A stretch of 14,260 nt of DNA from an uncultured Clostridium sp. (GCA_946495905.1 CAMMEP010000033.1:1-14260), one strand, 5' to 3'; shown: positions 1 to 8,351, numbered from the stretch's first letter. The notes: a model not told the origin generated them from the sequence alone. Numbers and translations: made by a program.

Positions 1-745
1 CAATGTGCAAAATTACTGCCAAAGAAATAATCTCATCATTTAATTTTAATCCATATACATCAGAATCTTGCAAATACTTCATAATACTAGCTTTTGATGG
101 GTCTGCTTCTAAAAGTAAGTCCATGTAATCTTCTTTATTTTCTATTTTTTTTACTTGTGGTTTTTCTCCTTTAATAGCCTTTAAATCCATTGCTACATCT
201 GCTTTTGCTTGATTGTGGCAATAATATCTAATCTCCTCCGAGAAAATACATCCGCAATATTTTTGCATATATAGTCCAAGTTCTCTTGCTTTTGATTGTC
301 CTTCTCGAAATCCTACTCTAAAATCTCGATATAAAAAAGTTAATCCATATTTTTTTGCAATTTCTTCACACACTTTTTTTAATTCTTCATGTTTTTGATA
401 AGGACTTACGAATAGTGTAGTAGTAATAGCATCATACCCATTTTCCTTTGCATATTTTGCAGTTTGCTCTATTCTTACTTTGTAACAATAATTTACACAT
501 CGATTTTGTAAATCGCCTATTACATTTTTGCAAAATTCATCTAGTCCATAATCTTCTTCAAATATTGCTTTTATTCCAATCGATGCTGTATATTCTTTTA
601 AGCAATCTCGTCTTGCTTTATATTCCATATATGGGTGTATGTTTGGATTATACCAATATACGGTTGGTTCTATTCCTTCTTTTCTTAAAGAGTCAATACA
701 GTATACACTACAAGGTGCACAACATGTATGCATTAATAATTTCAT
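1..745 (-). CDS. queH: Epoxyqueuosine reductase QueH, apparently fused to a GNAT-like domain (3' end outside window)
   Basis: QueH reduces epoxyqueuosine to queuosine, the last step of making this wobble base in tRNA, using an Fe-S cluster and a second metal site. My translation from the ATG at 745 gives 248 residues, open to the left edge. The family cysteines are present: C8, C9 and C12 in MHTCCAPCS, then C83 and C87 (NRCVNYC), and C164 and C166 (YCGC). The QueH part seems to end near residue 187. The frame continues with a segment (about 198-248: KKIENKEDYMDLLLEADPS, then DVYGLKLNDEIISLAVI) that looks like the first strands and helix of a GNAT acetyltransferase. A GTGAGG Shine-Dalgarno sits just before the ATG and overlaps the TGA of the upstream gene; the gap is 7 bp, so translation is probably coupled. 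The QueH call is firm; the GNAT call is a resemblance judged by eye. Confidence 0.9.
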   Translation of the reverse strand, partial: MKLLMHTCCAPCSVYCIDSLRKEGIEPTVYWYNPNIHPYMEYKARRDCLKEYTASIGIKAIFEEDYGLDEFCKNVIGDLQNRCVNYCYKVRIEQTAKYAKENGYDAITTTLFVSPYQKHEELKKVCEEIAKKYGLTFLYRDFRVGFREGQSKARELGLYMQKYCGCIFSEEIRYYCHNQAKADVAMDLKAIKGEKPQVKKIENKEDYMDLLLEADPSKASIMKYLQDSDVYGLKLNDEIISLAVILHI

Positions 746-752
746 ATTTGCC

Positions 753-2195
753 TCACTTCCTTTTTTGTACAATTTTCTTCTTTTTTTCAAAGCACAATAA
801 TACTGTTACTAATACCATTATAAAGACATAAGGTATGCCTAAAGATTCGTCTTCACTAAATAGTGCAAAGTTCATAATATTGGCAATGGTGCATGCATAG
901 GACACATTTAAAACCATTTTTATAGATTTTCCTCTAAACCAGAATATTGTTGGGAATAACCACATTACATACCATGCATTAAAATTAGTTATTACAATAA
1001 AGGTAAAAATAAGTAGTATTACATGATATTTACGGATAAGCCCACGAAAATGTATTTCTTTTTGTAACAATAGTCTTATTACTGTATAGATGTAAAAAAC
1101 TGCAAAGGCAATAAATACAATAGCTTGTATTGTCGTTACAATATTCATGTTGCTGTCTTTTAAAAAGTAGTACAATAGAAAGAATAAAGAACGATTATAT
1201 TTTTCTTGTTGTCCTAATACACTTAATATAACTTGAAAGTCCCTTACATATATACTATAGAATAATGCCAAAATAGCAATATATTCTATTCCAGCAAGAA
1301 CGCAATATTTTATTCTGCCTTTTATATCTTTTTCTCTTACATGATAAATAATCAAAAATGGTAATAGCAAAATTGCTAAATATTTAACTGCTGTTGCCAT
1401 TGCTAAAAAGGCTACTGCTATCCAAATATTTTTCTTTTTGGTTATAAAGTAAATAGCAAATAATATAAAGAATATCATGTAAATATCATTATGAGCATTT
1501 GCAATTGCTTCGAATAATAAAAATGGATTTAGTCCATATAAAACAACAAATAACTTTTTCTTTGTTATTTTATAAATTAATAGGCAGTTAATAATATGTA
1601 CTATTGTATTTGCTAATTTATAAATTAATAAAGCTAAATCCAAATTTCCGAAGGATAATCCAGACAAAAGTGTACAAATACTAGTCCACAATGGTCCATA
1701 AATAGCGGGTTCAAATCTCCAACAATTGGCAACCTTTCGAAACATTGGATCCAAACTTCCTGTACGCTGTGTTATTTCTCCTGTAGGTACATAGTAAGGA
1801 TTTTCTCCATAATGAGCTGCTGTCCATCCATTTGCAATATAAGAATACACATCCGAACTCATATATGGAATAACAAATACAAATATTAACGATATAATGC
1901 CAATTATTATAAGTAATGTTTTTACATTTTTAAAGACTTTTTCATGATTTTTTACTAGGACAAAATACAATAGAAAAAGAAGAGAAATTAGTCCAAAAAA
2001 CATAATTGCATTTAATATTCCATCCATTTTCGAGGTCGGTGCTTTAAAAAAGTAAGTAAACATCCAAATAAAGTTATACACTGTTTTATTTTTTATCATA
2101 TAAATGACGGATGGTAATACAAATACCACTGCGGTTAAAGCAAATAGTATGACTGGTATTTTCCATTTTTTATTTGATGTTTTTTCTGCCTCCAT
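753..2195 (-). CDS. GT-C family polyprenol-phosphate-sugar glycosyltransferase (MptB/GT87-like)
   Basis: A polytopic membrane protein of 480 residues from the start chosen here. Features match the GT-C superfamily that moves sugars from polyprenyl-phosphate donors outside the membrane. There is an acidic motif after the second hydrophobic block (SSDVYSYIANGW, D121 in numbering from the upstream ATG), then GPLW, NPFLLFEAIANAHND, a lysine-bearing helix (ATAVKYLAILLLP) and FNAWYVMWLFP near the C-terminus. All of these are typical of MptB/GT87-type mannosyl- or arabinosyltransferases. The acceptor and sugar cannot be told. An ATG at 2213 would add six residues but has no good ribosome site. The ATG at 2195 has AAAGGA eight bases upstream, so I prefer it. 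The gene follows another membrane protein with almost no gap and precedes queH. Confidence 0.8.
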   Translation of the reverse strand: MEAEKTSNKKWKIPVILFALTAVVFVLPSVIYMIKNKTVYNFIWMFTYFFKAPTSKMDGILNAIMFFGLISLLFLLYFVLVKNHEKVFKNVKTLLIIIGIISLIFVFVIPYMSSDVYSYIANGWTAAHYGENPYYVPTGEITQRTGSLDPMFRKVANCWRFEPAIYGPLWTSICTLLSGLSFGNLDLALLIYKLANTIVHIINCLLIYKITKKKLFVVLYGLNPFLLFEAIANAHNDIYMIFFILFAIYFITKKKNIWIAVAFLAMATAVKYLAILLLPFLIIYHVREKDIKGRIKYCVLAGIEYIAILALFYSIYVRDFQVILSVLGQQEKYNRSLFFLLYYFLKDSNMNIVTTIQAIVFIAFAVFYIYTVIRLLLQKEIHFRGLIRKYHVILLIFTFIVITNFNAWYVMWLFPTIFWFRGKSIKMVLNVSYACTIANIMNFALFSEDESLGIPYVFIMVLVTVLLCFEKKKKIVQKRK

Positions 2196-2216
2196 CTTTA
2201 TTTTCCTTTCCATTTT

Positions 2217-4022
2217 CTAGTTTTCATATTGGTAAATAATACAATTCGTGCTTTCGAATACAATTTTGCTATTTCTTAAGTCTAATACATTTGTATAATA
2301 TGGTAAATAAATTTCTTTTAAAAATACTACTAAATATTCATACTCACCATGATTCCATTTTTGAATATGTTCTTCTGTATTTTTCCTATCAATTCCTTCT
2401 CTATTCTCGTATGTAAAAAACATTTTAAATAGAAAATTATCAATATAGTCTCCTAAATACAACAAATTTTGCCCTTCTATCAAAGAATTGTCGTAAATAT
2501 ATTCTAATGCATCCATACGATCATCAGTAAAGGATTCTTGTATATATTTCATAACTGCTTTATTGGAATTGTATATATCAAAAATGGTTTTACCACTTTC
2601 ATGATATGTTTGAAAATCATAAGCTCCTACGTTAACAAATATTAAGTTTAAAAGGAGTAAAATACAATAAATAATAACCAAGCAAGTTGCTACTATTTTT
2701 CCTGTTTTATTGGCATCTATTATTCTACACAAACCTTTATAAAACAATACAAGCAATATCATATTAAATATGTAATATAATTTCATAAAATAATAAGTAG
2801 AAACATAACCCAATGTCAAACCTAAAAAGAATAATAACGTAAAAAAGCAAATGGTAAAAAAGGTAATAATTTCTATGTTAAGTGTGCCTTCTTTTGCTTT
2901 TTCAACAATATAATAAATAGCAACTGGTACAAAAAGAATCATATTGGACCAATAATTAATATAAATATACCCATCAATCCATAATTGTTGTTGATTCTCT
3001 AAAACAATATTTTCTAGTATTCGTGGTAGTATAAAAAAGCTTACTCCTATGATTCCTGGAATAATAAATAAAATTACTAATTTACCAATAAATTTTTTAC
3101 TTATTATTTTTTCTTTGTTCTGTTTTGTCTGATAAATAAAATATATAAACTCAGATAAATATAGGATTGGTGCAAACAAATTATAAGTTAGCATGATTGC
3201 TGTGTTTAACAAAAACAATAAAATATTGGCTGTTTTTTCATTTTGTTTATATATTCTTTTTATTACATATATTATTGCAATAAGTTCTAACATTCCTAAT
3301 GTAAAATAATGGAATCCAGTAATAACAGAATTTAAAGGATAACCTAGCATAAATAAAATGGAAATTATATATGCTAATCCATATTTTAATTTTGTATTGC
3401 ATCTTTCCGAAGAGGAAATTAACATGTAAAATATATATCCAATCATGAAATAATATAAAATATCCATAAACATGTATACTTTATATAGGTTGAACTCTCC
3501 AATGAATCCCACCAGTGCTTTCATAAGTATCCCGCTATTCACATATCCAGCTATCATGAAAGTTGGATTTACAGCTTCCCAATTTGTCATGCTGTCTAGT
3601 AAAAAATCACTCTTTGAAAATGTTATTGCTGCTTGACAGTGCATAACAGAATCTGTAGAAATATAGCGGAAATTATGTAGCATTCCAAATTCTTTGTATA
3701 AAATTGGTATATTTATAACAAGCATAATCCCTAAAAATAGAATATCTTGCTTCTTTATAGTATATTTTTGTATTTGTTTTCCTTTTAGAAGAATAATACT
3801 CCATAAAATAATGGAAACTAATATATTAATAATTCCCATTGTTAAAAGCGAAATTGGTATTCTCACTAAATCTAAAAAATATGCTAAGATAGTTTGATAA
3901 CATAAAAATGCTATTATAGCCATGATAAAACTACTTATAAAATTAATCTTTTTCTCTACTTTTTTTATTAACATTGCTGTTGTAAACAGCAATAATACCG
4001 ATACTAAATAAAAAATGTTCAT
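2217..4022 (-). CDS. Large polytopic membrane protein, possibly a GT-C type glycosyltransferase
   Basis: 601 residues with about eleven or twelve hydrophobic segments between residue 1 and 465, then a soluble C-terminal domain of about 135 residues. After the first helices comes a loop with ISTDSVMHCQAAITF (D124), placed where GT-C enzymes carry their catalytic acidic residue. That placement, and the fact that the next gene is a recognisable GT-C enzyme starting within about 20 bp, suggest a partner glycosyltransferase or polysaccharide assembly protein. I do not recognise the exact family. The start is well supported: GGGAG six bases before the ATG. The C-terminal domain has a tyrosine-rich stretch and no obvious catalytic motif. 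An O-antigen-ligase-like or flippase role is less likely, because of the long extracytoplasmic tail. Confidence 0.65.
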   Translation of the reverse strand: MNIFYLVSVLLLFTTAMLIKKVEKKINFISSFIMAIIAFLCYQTILAYFLDLVRIPISLLTMGIINILVSIILWSIILLKGKQIQKYTIKKQDILFLGIMLVINIPILYKEFGMLHNFRYISTDSVMHCQAAITFSKSDFLLDSMTNWEAVNPTFMIAGYVNSGILMKALVGFIGEFNLYKVYMFMDILYYFMIGYIFYMLISSSERCNTKLKYGLAYIISILFMLGYPLNSVITGFHYFTLGMLELIAIIYVIKRIYKQNEKTANILLFLLNTAIMLTYNLFAPILYLSEFIYFIYQTKQNKEKIISKKFIGKLVILFIIPGIIGVSFFILPRILENIVLENQQQLWIDGYIYINYWSNMILFVPVAIYYIVEKAKEGTLNIEIITFFTICFFTLLFFLGLTLGYVSTYYFMKLYYIFNMILLVLFYKGLCRIIDANKTGKIVATCLVIIYCILLLLNLIFVNVGAYDFQTYHESGKTIFDIYNSNKAVMKYIQESFTDDRMDALEYIYDNSLIEGQNLLYLGDYIDNFLFKMFFTYENREGIDRKNTEEHIQKWNHGEYEYLVVFLKEIYLPYYTNVLDLRNSKIVFESTNCIIYQYEN

Positions 4023-4101
4023 TTGTTACTCCCATAATTTTTCTATTTATGTTTTATAATATTTTTTATATGTTATGTTTTATTTTTTCTGTATTTATGT
4101 T

Positions 4102-5178
4102 TTAAAAATGGCATTGTGTATAATTATTATCGTCTCCTCCGTCGTACGATACTCCTATGTGTTCATATGCTGCTGGAAGGGCGATTCTTCCTCTTACAGT
4201 TCTCGAGATAAAACCAATTTGAATTAAATATGGTTCGTACACATCTTCTATGGTGTCTACTTCTTCTCCTAGTGTAGTAGCAATAGTTTCAATTCCTACT
4301 GGTCTTCCTCGATATTTTATAATTAAGGTTTCTAGTATTTTTCTGTCAATATCATCTAACCCTAAATCATCAATTTCTAATTTGTTTAATGCTATTTTCG
4401 TTATTTTTAAAGTAATATTGCCATCTCCTAAAACCGCCGCATAATCTCTTACTCTTTTTAATAATCGGTTGGCAATTCTTGGGGTTCCTCTTGATCTTCT
4501 TGCTATTTCAACAGCAGATTCATGGTCAATATTTATTTCCAATATGTTTGCTGACCTTTTTACAATAGTAGTTAAATCTTCTGTTGTATATAATTCTAAA
4601 CGATGAATAATACCAAATCTATCACGAAGTGGTGTTGCAAGTGAACCTGCCTTTGTGGTAGCTCCAATTAACGTAAACTTTGGTAAATCTAGCCTAATGG
4701 ATCTAGCACTTGGTCCTTTTCCAATAATTATATCCAATGTATAATCTTCTAAGGCTGGATACAATATTTCTTCTACGCTCTTATTCAATCTATGTATCTC
4801 ATCAATAAATAAAATATCAAATTCCGATAAATTCGTAAGAAGTGCAGCTAAATCTCCCGGCTTACTAATAGCTGGACCTGATGTTATTTTTATATTTGAA
4901 TTCATTTCATTTGAAATAATACTCGCAAGGGTCGTTTTTCCTAGTCCTGGAGGTCCATATAAAAGTACATGGTCAAGTGGCTCTCCTCTTTTTTTAGCTG
5001 CTTCAATATATACTTTCATGTTTTCTTTTACTTTATCTTGTCCAATATATTCATTTAAAGTTTTTGGTCTTAAAGAATTTTCCATTCTTTCTTCATTAAT
5101 ATCGGTAAGTTCTGGACTTATTAAACGTTCTTCACCCAATTGTTTTTCCTTCCCTTCTTTTAATTTTCTTCTTTCCAT
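4102..5178 (-). CDS. ruvB: Holliday junction branch migration ATPase RuvB
   Basis: RuvB is the hexameric AAA+ motor that, with RuvA, drives branch migration of Holliday junctions in recombinational repair. The 358-residue product has Walker A GPPGLGKT (75-82), Walker B DEIH (126-129), sensor 1 GATT (172-175), the arginine-finger region PLRDRFG (183-189), and the C-terminal winged-helix domain around RGRPVGIETIATTLGEE. The listed ATG has a stop two codons upstream and no Shine-Dalgarno. A TTG at 5139 is preceded by AAGGGAAGGA at good spacing and would give an N-terminus MGEERLISPEL, which matches the usual RuvB beginning, so it is a serious alternative. No ruvA or ruvC lies in the window. The gene is followed by membrane proteins and then queH; ruv genes often neighbour queuosine genes in Firmicutes. 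The stop is TAA. Confidence 0.97.
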   Translation of the reverse strand: MERRKLKEGKEKQLGEERLISPELTDINEERMENSLRPKTLNEYIGQDKVKENMKVYIEAAKKRGEPLDHVLLYGPPGLGKTTLASIISNEMNSNIKITSGPAISKPGDLAALLTNLSEFDILFIDEIHRLNKSVEEILYPALEDYTLDIIIGKGPSARSIRLDLPKFTLIGATTKAGSLATPLRDRFGIIHRLELYTTEDLTTIVKRSANILEINIDHESAVEIARRSRGTPRIANRLLKRVRDYAAVLGDGNITLKITKIALNKLEIDDLGLDDIDRKILETLIIKYRGRPVGIETIATTLGEEVDTIEDVYEPYLIQIGFISRTVRGRIALPAAYEHIGVSYDGGDDNNYTQCHF

Positions 5179-5272
5179 TCGTTACTATATAATGGTTCAT
5201 ATAAAATATTAAGTCCGCGCATGGATGTTCTAATTAAAAAAGTGAGCGAAGCTTAGAAAGATATTATCAAAT

Positions 5273-6398
5273 TTAATCTTGTTTTCTTAAGTGACTTTCA
5301 TCAATTTTTTCCTTGTTTTCATCTTCTCCCATTAATTTTGTCATATCTTTATAGCCTATTGCAACAATAGCAATAATTAGTAATGCAAAGGAAAGTGCTT
5401 TCCAAATACCACTTTCAAGCAAAATAACTGCAAACATTCCTAAGATTGCTGTAATGCCGTACATAATAAGTACTGCTTGTTTTTGGGTATATCCTTTTGC
5501 CATCAATTTATGGTGTAAATGTCCCTTGTCTGGTTTAAATACAGCTTTTAATGACTTTCCCTTTATAATTCTTCTAAAAATTGCAAAAAGCGTATCAAAA
5601 ATTGGCATTGCTAAAATAATGATAGGTGCTATTAACACTAATGCAGTATAGGTTTTGGCTACTCCAAGTATTGAAATAATAGCAAGGGAAAATCCCATAA
5701 AATTGGAACCTGTATCTCCAATAAAAGTTTTCGCTGGACTAAAATTGAAAGGAAGAAATCCCACAATACTACCTGCCAATGCTGTAATTAATATAATAGC
5801 AATTAATGGAGAACCATTTAATGCAAATACAATTAGTAGAGATAAACAAGAAATAAGTGTTACCCCTGAAGATAAACCATCTAATCCATCTATTAAATTA
5901 ATGGCATTGGTAATTCCAATAATCCAACAAACCGTTAAAACATATGAAAAGACCTCTCCTATTACAATTTTACCTTCTGTAAATGGAAGCGATATATCTT
6001 CAATCCTTATTCCACATGCCACCACAATAATTGCTGCTACAATTTGAGCAATCAATTTTACAAAACTAGGAATTCCTTTTACATCATCTATATAGCATAC
6101 AATTCCAAGTACAATGATTCCAATAAAAAAGCCAATTAATTTTATATATAGATTTTCTTCTCCAAATAAATCTATTTTCCCTTCTAAAGAAGTGGTTATT
6201 AATAGATAGATAATGGAAACAAAAAATCCTGCAATTACCGCTAATCCTCCGTAATCTTGGCATTGGCTTTTTATTTACTCTTCTATCATTTGGTATATCA
6301 ATTGCTCCTACTTTCTTTGCTAGCCTCATTGTATGTGGTGTAATAACAAAAGCTGTGATAAACGCTAGTAAAAAGGCTATTACAATATCTCCCCACAT
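5273..6398 (-). CDS. WecA/TagO/MraY-family polyprenyl-phosphate sugar-1-phosphate transferase, split by a +1 frameshift
   Basis: The enzyme transfers a sugar-1-phosphate (usually GlcNAc-1-P) from a UDP-sugar to undecaprenyl phosphate, starting teichoic acid or other wall polysaccharide synthesis. The first 49 codons (6398-6252) give an N-terminal helix and DRRVNKKPMPRL. The conserved continuation GGLAVIAG is found only in the next frame (6250 downwards), which stays open to the TAA at 5273. Joined by skipping one C (plus-strand G at 6251), the product is 374 residues, normal for the family. It has DD at 104-105 (CYIDDVKG), NLIDGLDGL (167-175), GDTGS (227-231) and HLHH (293-296), so every catalytic motif is intact. 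The break lies at an in-frame CGG codon (see findings). Without a shift the original frame would end near 6084. The gene lies 45 bp after rpiA, with only a weak ribosome site. Confidence 0.88.
6248..6254 (-). other. Putative +1 frameshift site TTA-CGG-A in the WecA-like gene
   Basis: On the minus strand the original frame reads CCA AGA TTA CGG AGG. Skipping the C gives CCA AGA TTA GGA GGA, encoding the family motif PRLGGL. The CGG is the only in-frame CGG found in this gene. There is no homopolymer here, which makes a simple polymerase or basecalling slip less likely. The site resembles Ty3-type +1 shifting, where the incoming tRNA reads the overlapping downstream codon while the A-site codon is starved; that mechanism is inference. 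Confidence 0.55.
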
Positions 6399-6443
6399 TA
6401 TAAATCAAACCTTTCTTTGAAATATTTTTGTTTTCATCTTGTT

Positions 6444-7136
6444 TTAAGAAATAATTTCTACATTATAGTCGATGAATAATCCGCTCTCTATAACACCTGG
6501 AATAGCTTTTATTTCTTTTTCTAATTCTTTTGTAATTCTTTCAAATCTAACGTCTAATATCACATTATTATTTTCCGTTATAATTGGTCCATCTTTTCCT
6601 ATTGCTTTTCTTGCTTCTATCTCACTTCCGCCTAATTTTATTAATTCTTCTTTAATATAATTAATAGCTTCTGGATAACATTCTACTGGTACTTTAAATT
6701 TAGAACATAATTTATCCACTTTCTTGCTTTCATCAATTAATATATAGGTAACTGGCGAATTTGCAATATTTAATTTTTCTTTAAATAATGCACCACCTCT
6801 ACCTTTAATCATCCAATTATTTTTATCTACTTCATCTGCACCATCAAAACACCAATCTGGCTTTTTTTCTATTAAAGTAGCAGTTGGTATATGTAAAGAG
6901 GCACAAAGCATTTTTACTTCTAATGAGGTTGGAATTGCAGTTATTGTTAAATTTTCTTGTTGTATTTTTTTGGCAATTTCTAAAATAGCTAAATAGGAAG
7001 TGCTACCAGAGCCAAATCCTATTACTTGTCCATCTTTTACTTTGTCGGCTACTTTTTTTGCAACGTTTTCCTTTTCTTCTCTATTTTTTATGGTATCAAA
7101 ATCTATTTTGGTTACTATTTCTTTTCTCCAGTCCAT
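6444..7136 (-). CDS. rpiA: Ribose-5-phosphate isomerase A
   Basis: RpiA interconverts ribose 5-phosphate and ribulose 5-phosphate in the non-oxidative pentose phosphate pathway (cytosolic). The 230-residue product is full length for the family. It shows the phosphate-binding loop GFGSGSTS (40-47), DGADEVD (98-104) with the active-site aspartates, and KGRGGALFKEK (111-121) with the catalytic lysine and glutamate region. The start is firm: AGGAGG lies five bases before the ATG. A sigma-A-like promoter (7214-7242) leaves a leader of about 70 nt. The gene appears to be first in a run that continues into the WecA-like gene, ruvB, two membrane proteins and queH. All its codons are read normally and no in-frame CGG is present. 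Confidence 0.97.
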   Translation of the reverse strand: MDWRKEIVTKIDFDTIKNREEKENVAKKVADKVKDGQVIGFGSGSTSYLAILEIAKKIQQENLTITAIPTSLEVKMLCASLHIPTATLIEKKPDWCFDGADEVDKNNWMIKGRGGALFKEKLNIANSPVTYILIDESKKVDKLCSKFKVPVECYPEAINYIKEELIKLGGSEIEARKAIGKDGPIITENNNVILDVRFERITKELEKEIKAIPGVIESGLFIDYNVEIIS

Positions 7137-7213
7137 TTGGTCCTCCTATCCTTGTTATCTTAAACTTATTTATTGTACTGTTTATTTTATACTGAACATT
7201 TATTTCTTGTAGC

Positions 7214-7242
7214 ATTATATCATTATATTTCCACAGAGTAAA
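7214..7242 (-). promoter_or_regulatory. Sigma-A-like promoter of rpiA
   Basis: On the minus strand TTTACT (-35, 7242-7237) and a perfect TATAAT (-10, 7219-7214) are separated by 17 bp. Transcription would start near 7207, about 70 nt upstream of the rpiA ATG. It lies between the large palindrome and the gene, so the palindrome is outside the rpiA transcript. Confidence 0.7.
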
Positions 7243-7272
7243 CCTTATTTTTAAAATAAATTGGAGATTCTA

Positions 7273-7492
7273 TTTAAAAAAGTTACAATTCATAGTTTAA
7301 TCTAAAATATCAGAACAATGCCTATTTTAATTTTATGTTTCCGGCCCCCAACTGCGTACAAACTGTATAAACGCTATTTGCATATCGTTTAACAGTTTGT
7401 AAACTTGTCGGTCCCCACCTTGAGCACTCCAACATAAAATTAAAATAGGCATTGTTCTGATAAAAAACAACCGTGAATTGTAACTTTAAAAA
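7273..7492. repeat. Nested palindromic element, about 210 bp (MITE-like or structured RNA)
   Basis: Three nested inverted repeats share one centre. The outer arms are 14 bp (7279-7292 with 7474-7487), the middle arms are a perfect 32 bp (7308-7339 with 7431-7462), and the inner arms are 10 plus 6 bp with one bulged base (7357-7373 with 7386-7401), closing a 12-nt loop. Between the middle and inner stems is a GC-rich asymmetric internal loop (17 and 29 nt) carrying two similar copies of CGGYCCCCAMCT (7342-7353 and 7409-7420). TTTAAAAA occurs directly at both borders (7273-7280 and 7485-7492), as an 8-bp target duplication would, though it is low complexity. Read on the minus strand the outer stem is followed by T6, so it could also terminate the CmpB-like transcript. 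No ORF lies inside. Confidence 0.75.
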
Positions 7493-7505
7493 TGCGCCTC
7501 ATTTC

Positions 7506-8150
7506 TTATTCCACATGTTTTTTATTTTCAAAAACCGCATCCATATACTCATCTGGATACATATTGTCTAAAAACACATCTACACTGTCTTCCGCTGGTA
7601 TATTTTCTATTCTTTCTTTTTGCCTTATTGCTGCCATAGAAGAAATTGTTATATTAAAAATCATAAATACTGCAACACTTGTTGCCATTATTTTTACTTT
7701 ATGACTCTTTACAAATGTCTCTATTTTAGGAATTAATGGTTCAATATATGAAACATATAAAAGTCCAGCAAATCCCCAGTACGTACAATGGATTAAAGTA
7801 GTTCTACCATTTACATTAAAAAGCCATCCTGAATAATCCCAAGATATAGTGCCAAATGCTTTTTCTTGAATGTAAGAACACAAATATTCTGTAATTCCTC
7901 CTAATATCATAGAAGAAATAAATACAATTCCTTTGTTTCTATTTTTCATAAAATTAAAAAATATATAATATACTAATATTCCTATTCCATAAACTGGTGT
8001 AAATGGGCCATAAATTAATCCTTGCCTTGATACAAAATGCCCATTTTGTACAAGTCCTACTATCATTTCTACAATATAGCCAATAATGCTTCCTATCATA
8101 AAAATAATAAAAATTTTTATCAATTCATTGAAAACGCTTTTTTTCTCCAT
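7506..8150 (-). CDS. CmpB-like putative ABC-transporter permease (ABC_trans_CmpB/DUF1113 type membrane protein)
   Basis: 214 residues from the start chosen here, with about five or six membrane segments. Two motifs mark the family: RQGLIYGPFTPVYGIG (about residues 42-57) and WDYSGWLFNVNGRTTL with a following WG (about 104-126). The family is annotated as a putative permease, but its transport role is poorly founded and the substrate is unknown. The C-terminal 40 residues are acidic and soluble. The frame could begin at a TTG at 8180 or an ATG at 8168. The ATG at 8150 has AGGGG seven bases upstream and is the better choice. It is transcribed away from the thioesterase genes. The palindromic element begins about 20 bp after its stop. 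Confidence 0.75.
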   Translation of the reverse strand: MEKKSVFNELIKIFIIFMIGSIIGYIVEMIVGLVQNGHFVSRQGLIYGPFTPVYGIGILVYYIFFNFMKNRNKGIVFISSMILGGITEYLCSYIQEKAFGTISWDYSGWLFNVNGRTTLIHCTYWGFAGLLYVSYIEPLIPKIETFVKSHKVKIMATSVAVFMIFNITISSMAAIRQKERIENIPAEDSVDVFLDNMYPDEYMDAVFENKKHVE

Positions 8151-8213
8151 TTTATCGCCCCTTTTCATATTATTTCCCAAATTTCTACATTTATTATTCG
8201 ATTCTGTAAGTTT

Positions 8214-8222
8214 ACTATACCA
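8214..8222 (-). promoter_or_regulatory. Possible extended -10 promoter for the CmpB-like gene
   Basis: On the minus strand the sequence reads TGGTATAGT, an extended -10 element (TG-N-TATAGT), about 64 bp before the chosen ATG. There is no convincing -35. It is the best candidate in the divergent region, but weak. Confidence 0.3.
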
Positions 8223-8269
8223 ATTAATTATTAAATTAATTTTTAGTTCTTATTAAAAATTTCTTAATT

Positions 8270-8298
8270 TTGATTTTTGATTTTTTTTATGCTATAAT
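8270..8298 (+). promoter_or_regulatory. Sigma-A-like promoter of the thioesterase genes
   Basis: TTGATT (8270-8275) and TATAAT (8293-8298) are exactly 17 bp apart, in an AT-rich context. Transcription would start near 8305, leaving about 45 nt of leader before the ATG at 8352. Confidence 0.75.
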
Positions 8299-8351
8299 TG
8301 CTTTCGTATGTAATATAAATTTATTTTAAATGTAATGAATTGGAGGTAATT

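Noticed and set aside
448..831. Plus-strand frame of 127 codons
   Set aside because: It lies opposite queH and the end of the GT-C gene, has poor composition and no ribosome site, and is a shadow of the real genes.
5179..5272. A dedicated ruvB promoter or terminator in the gap after the WecA-like gene
   Set aside because: Only poor -35/-10 matches and a 3-bp stem before a T-run are present, so read-through from rpiA is the simpler view.
5655..6047. Plus-strand frame of 130 codons opposite the WecA-like gene
   Set aside because: It is an antisense shadow of a conserved membrane protein, with no ribosome site or recognisable motif.
6084..6398. A separate 104-residue protein at the start of the WecA-like gene
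   Set aside because: After residue 49 the translation becomes Cys-, Arg- and Asn-rich and unlike any membrane protein, while the other frame carries the conserved motif. It is the out-of-frame tail.
7279..7487. 6S RNA, T-box leader or CRISPR array
   Set aside because: The long perfect middle stem is unlike 6S RNA, the T-box core sequence is absent, and there are no regularly spaced direct repeats. The element also lies upstream of the rpiA promoter, so it is not an rpiA leader.
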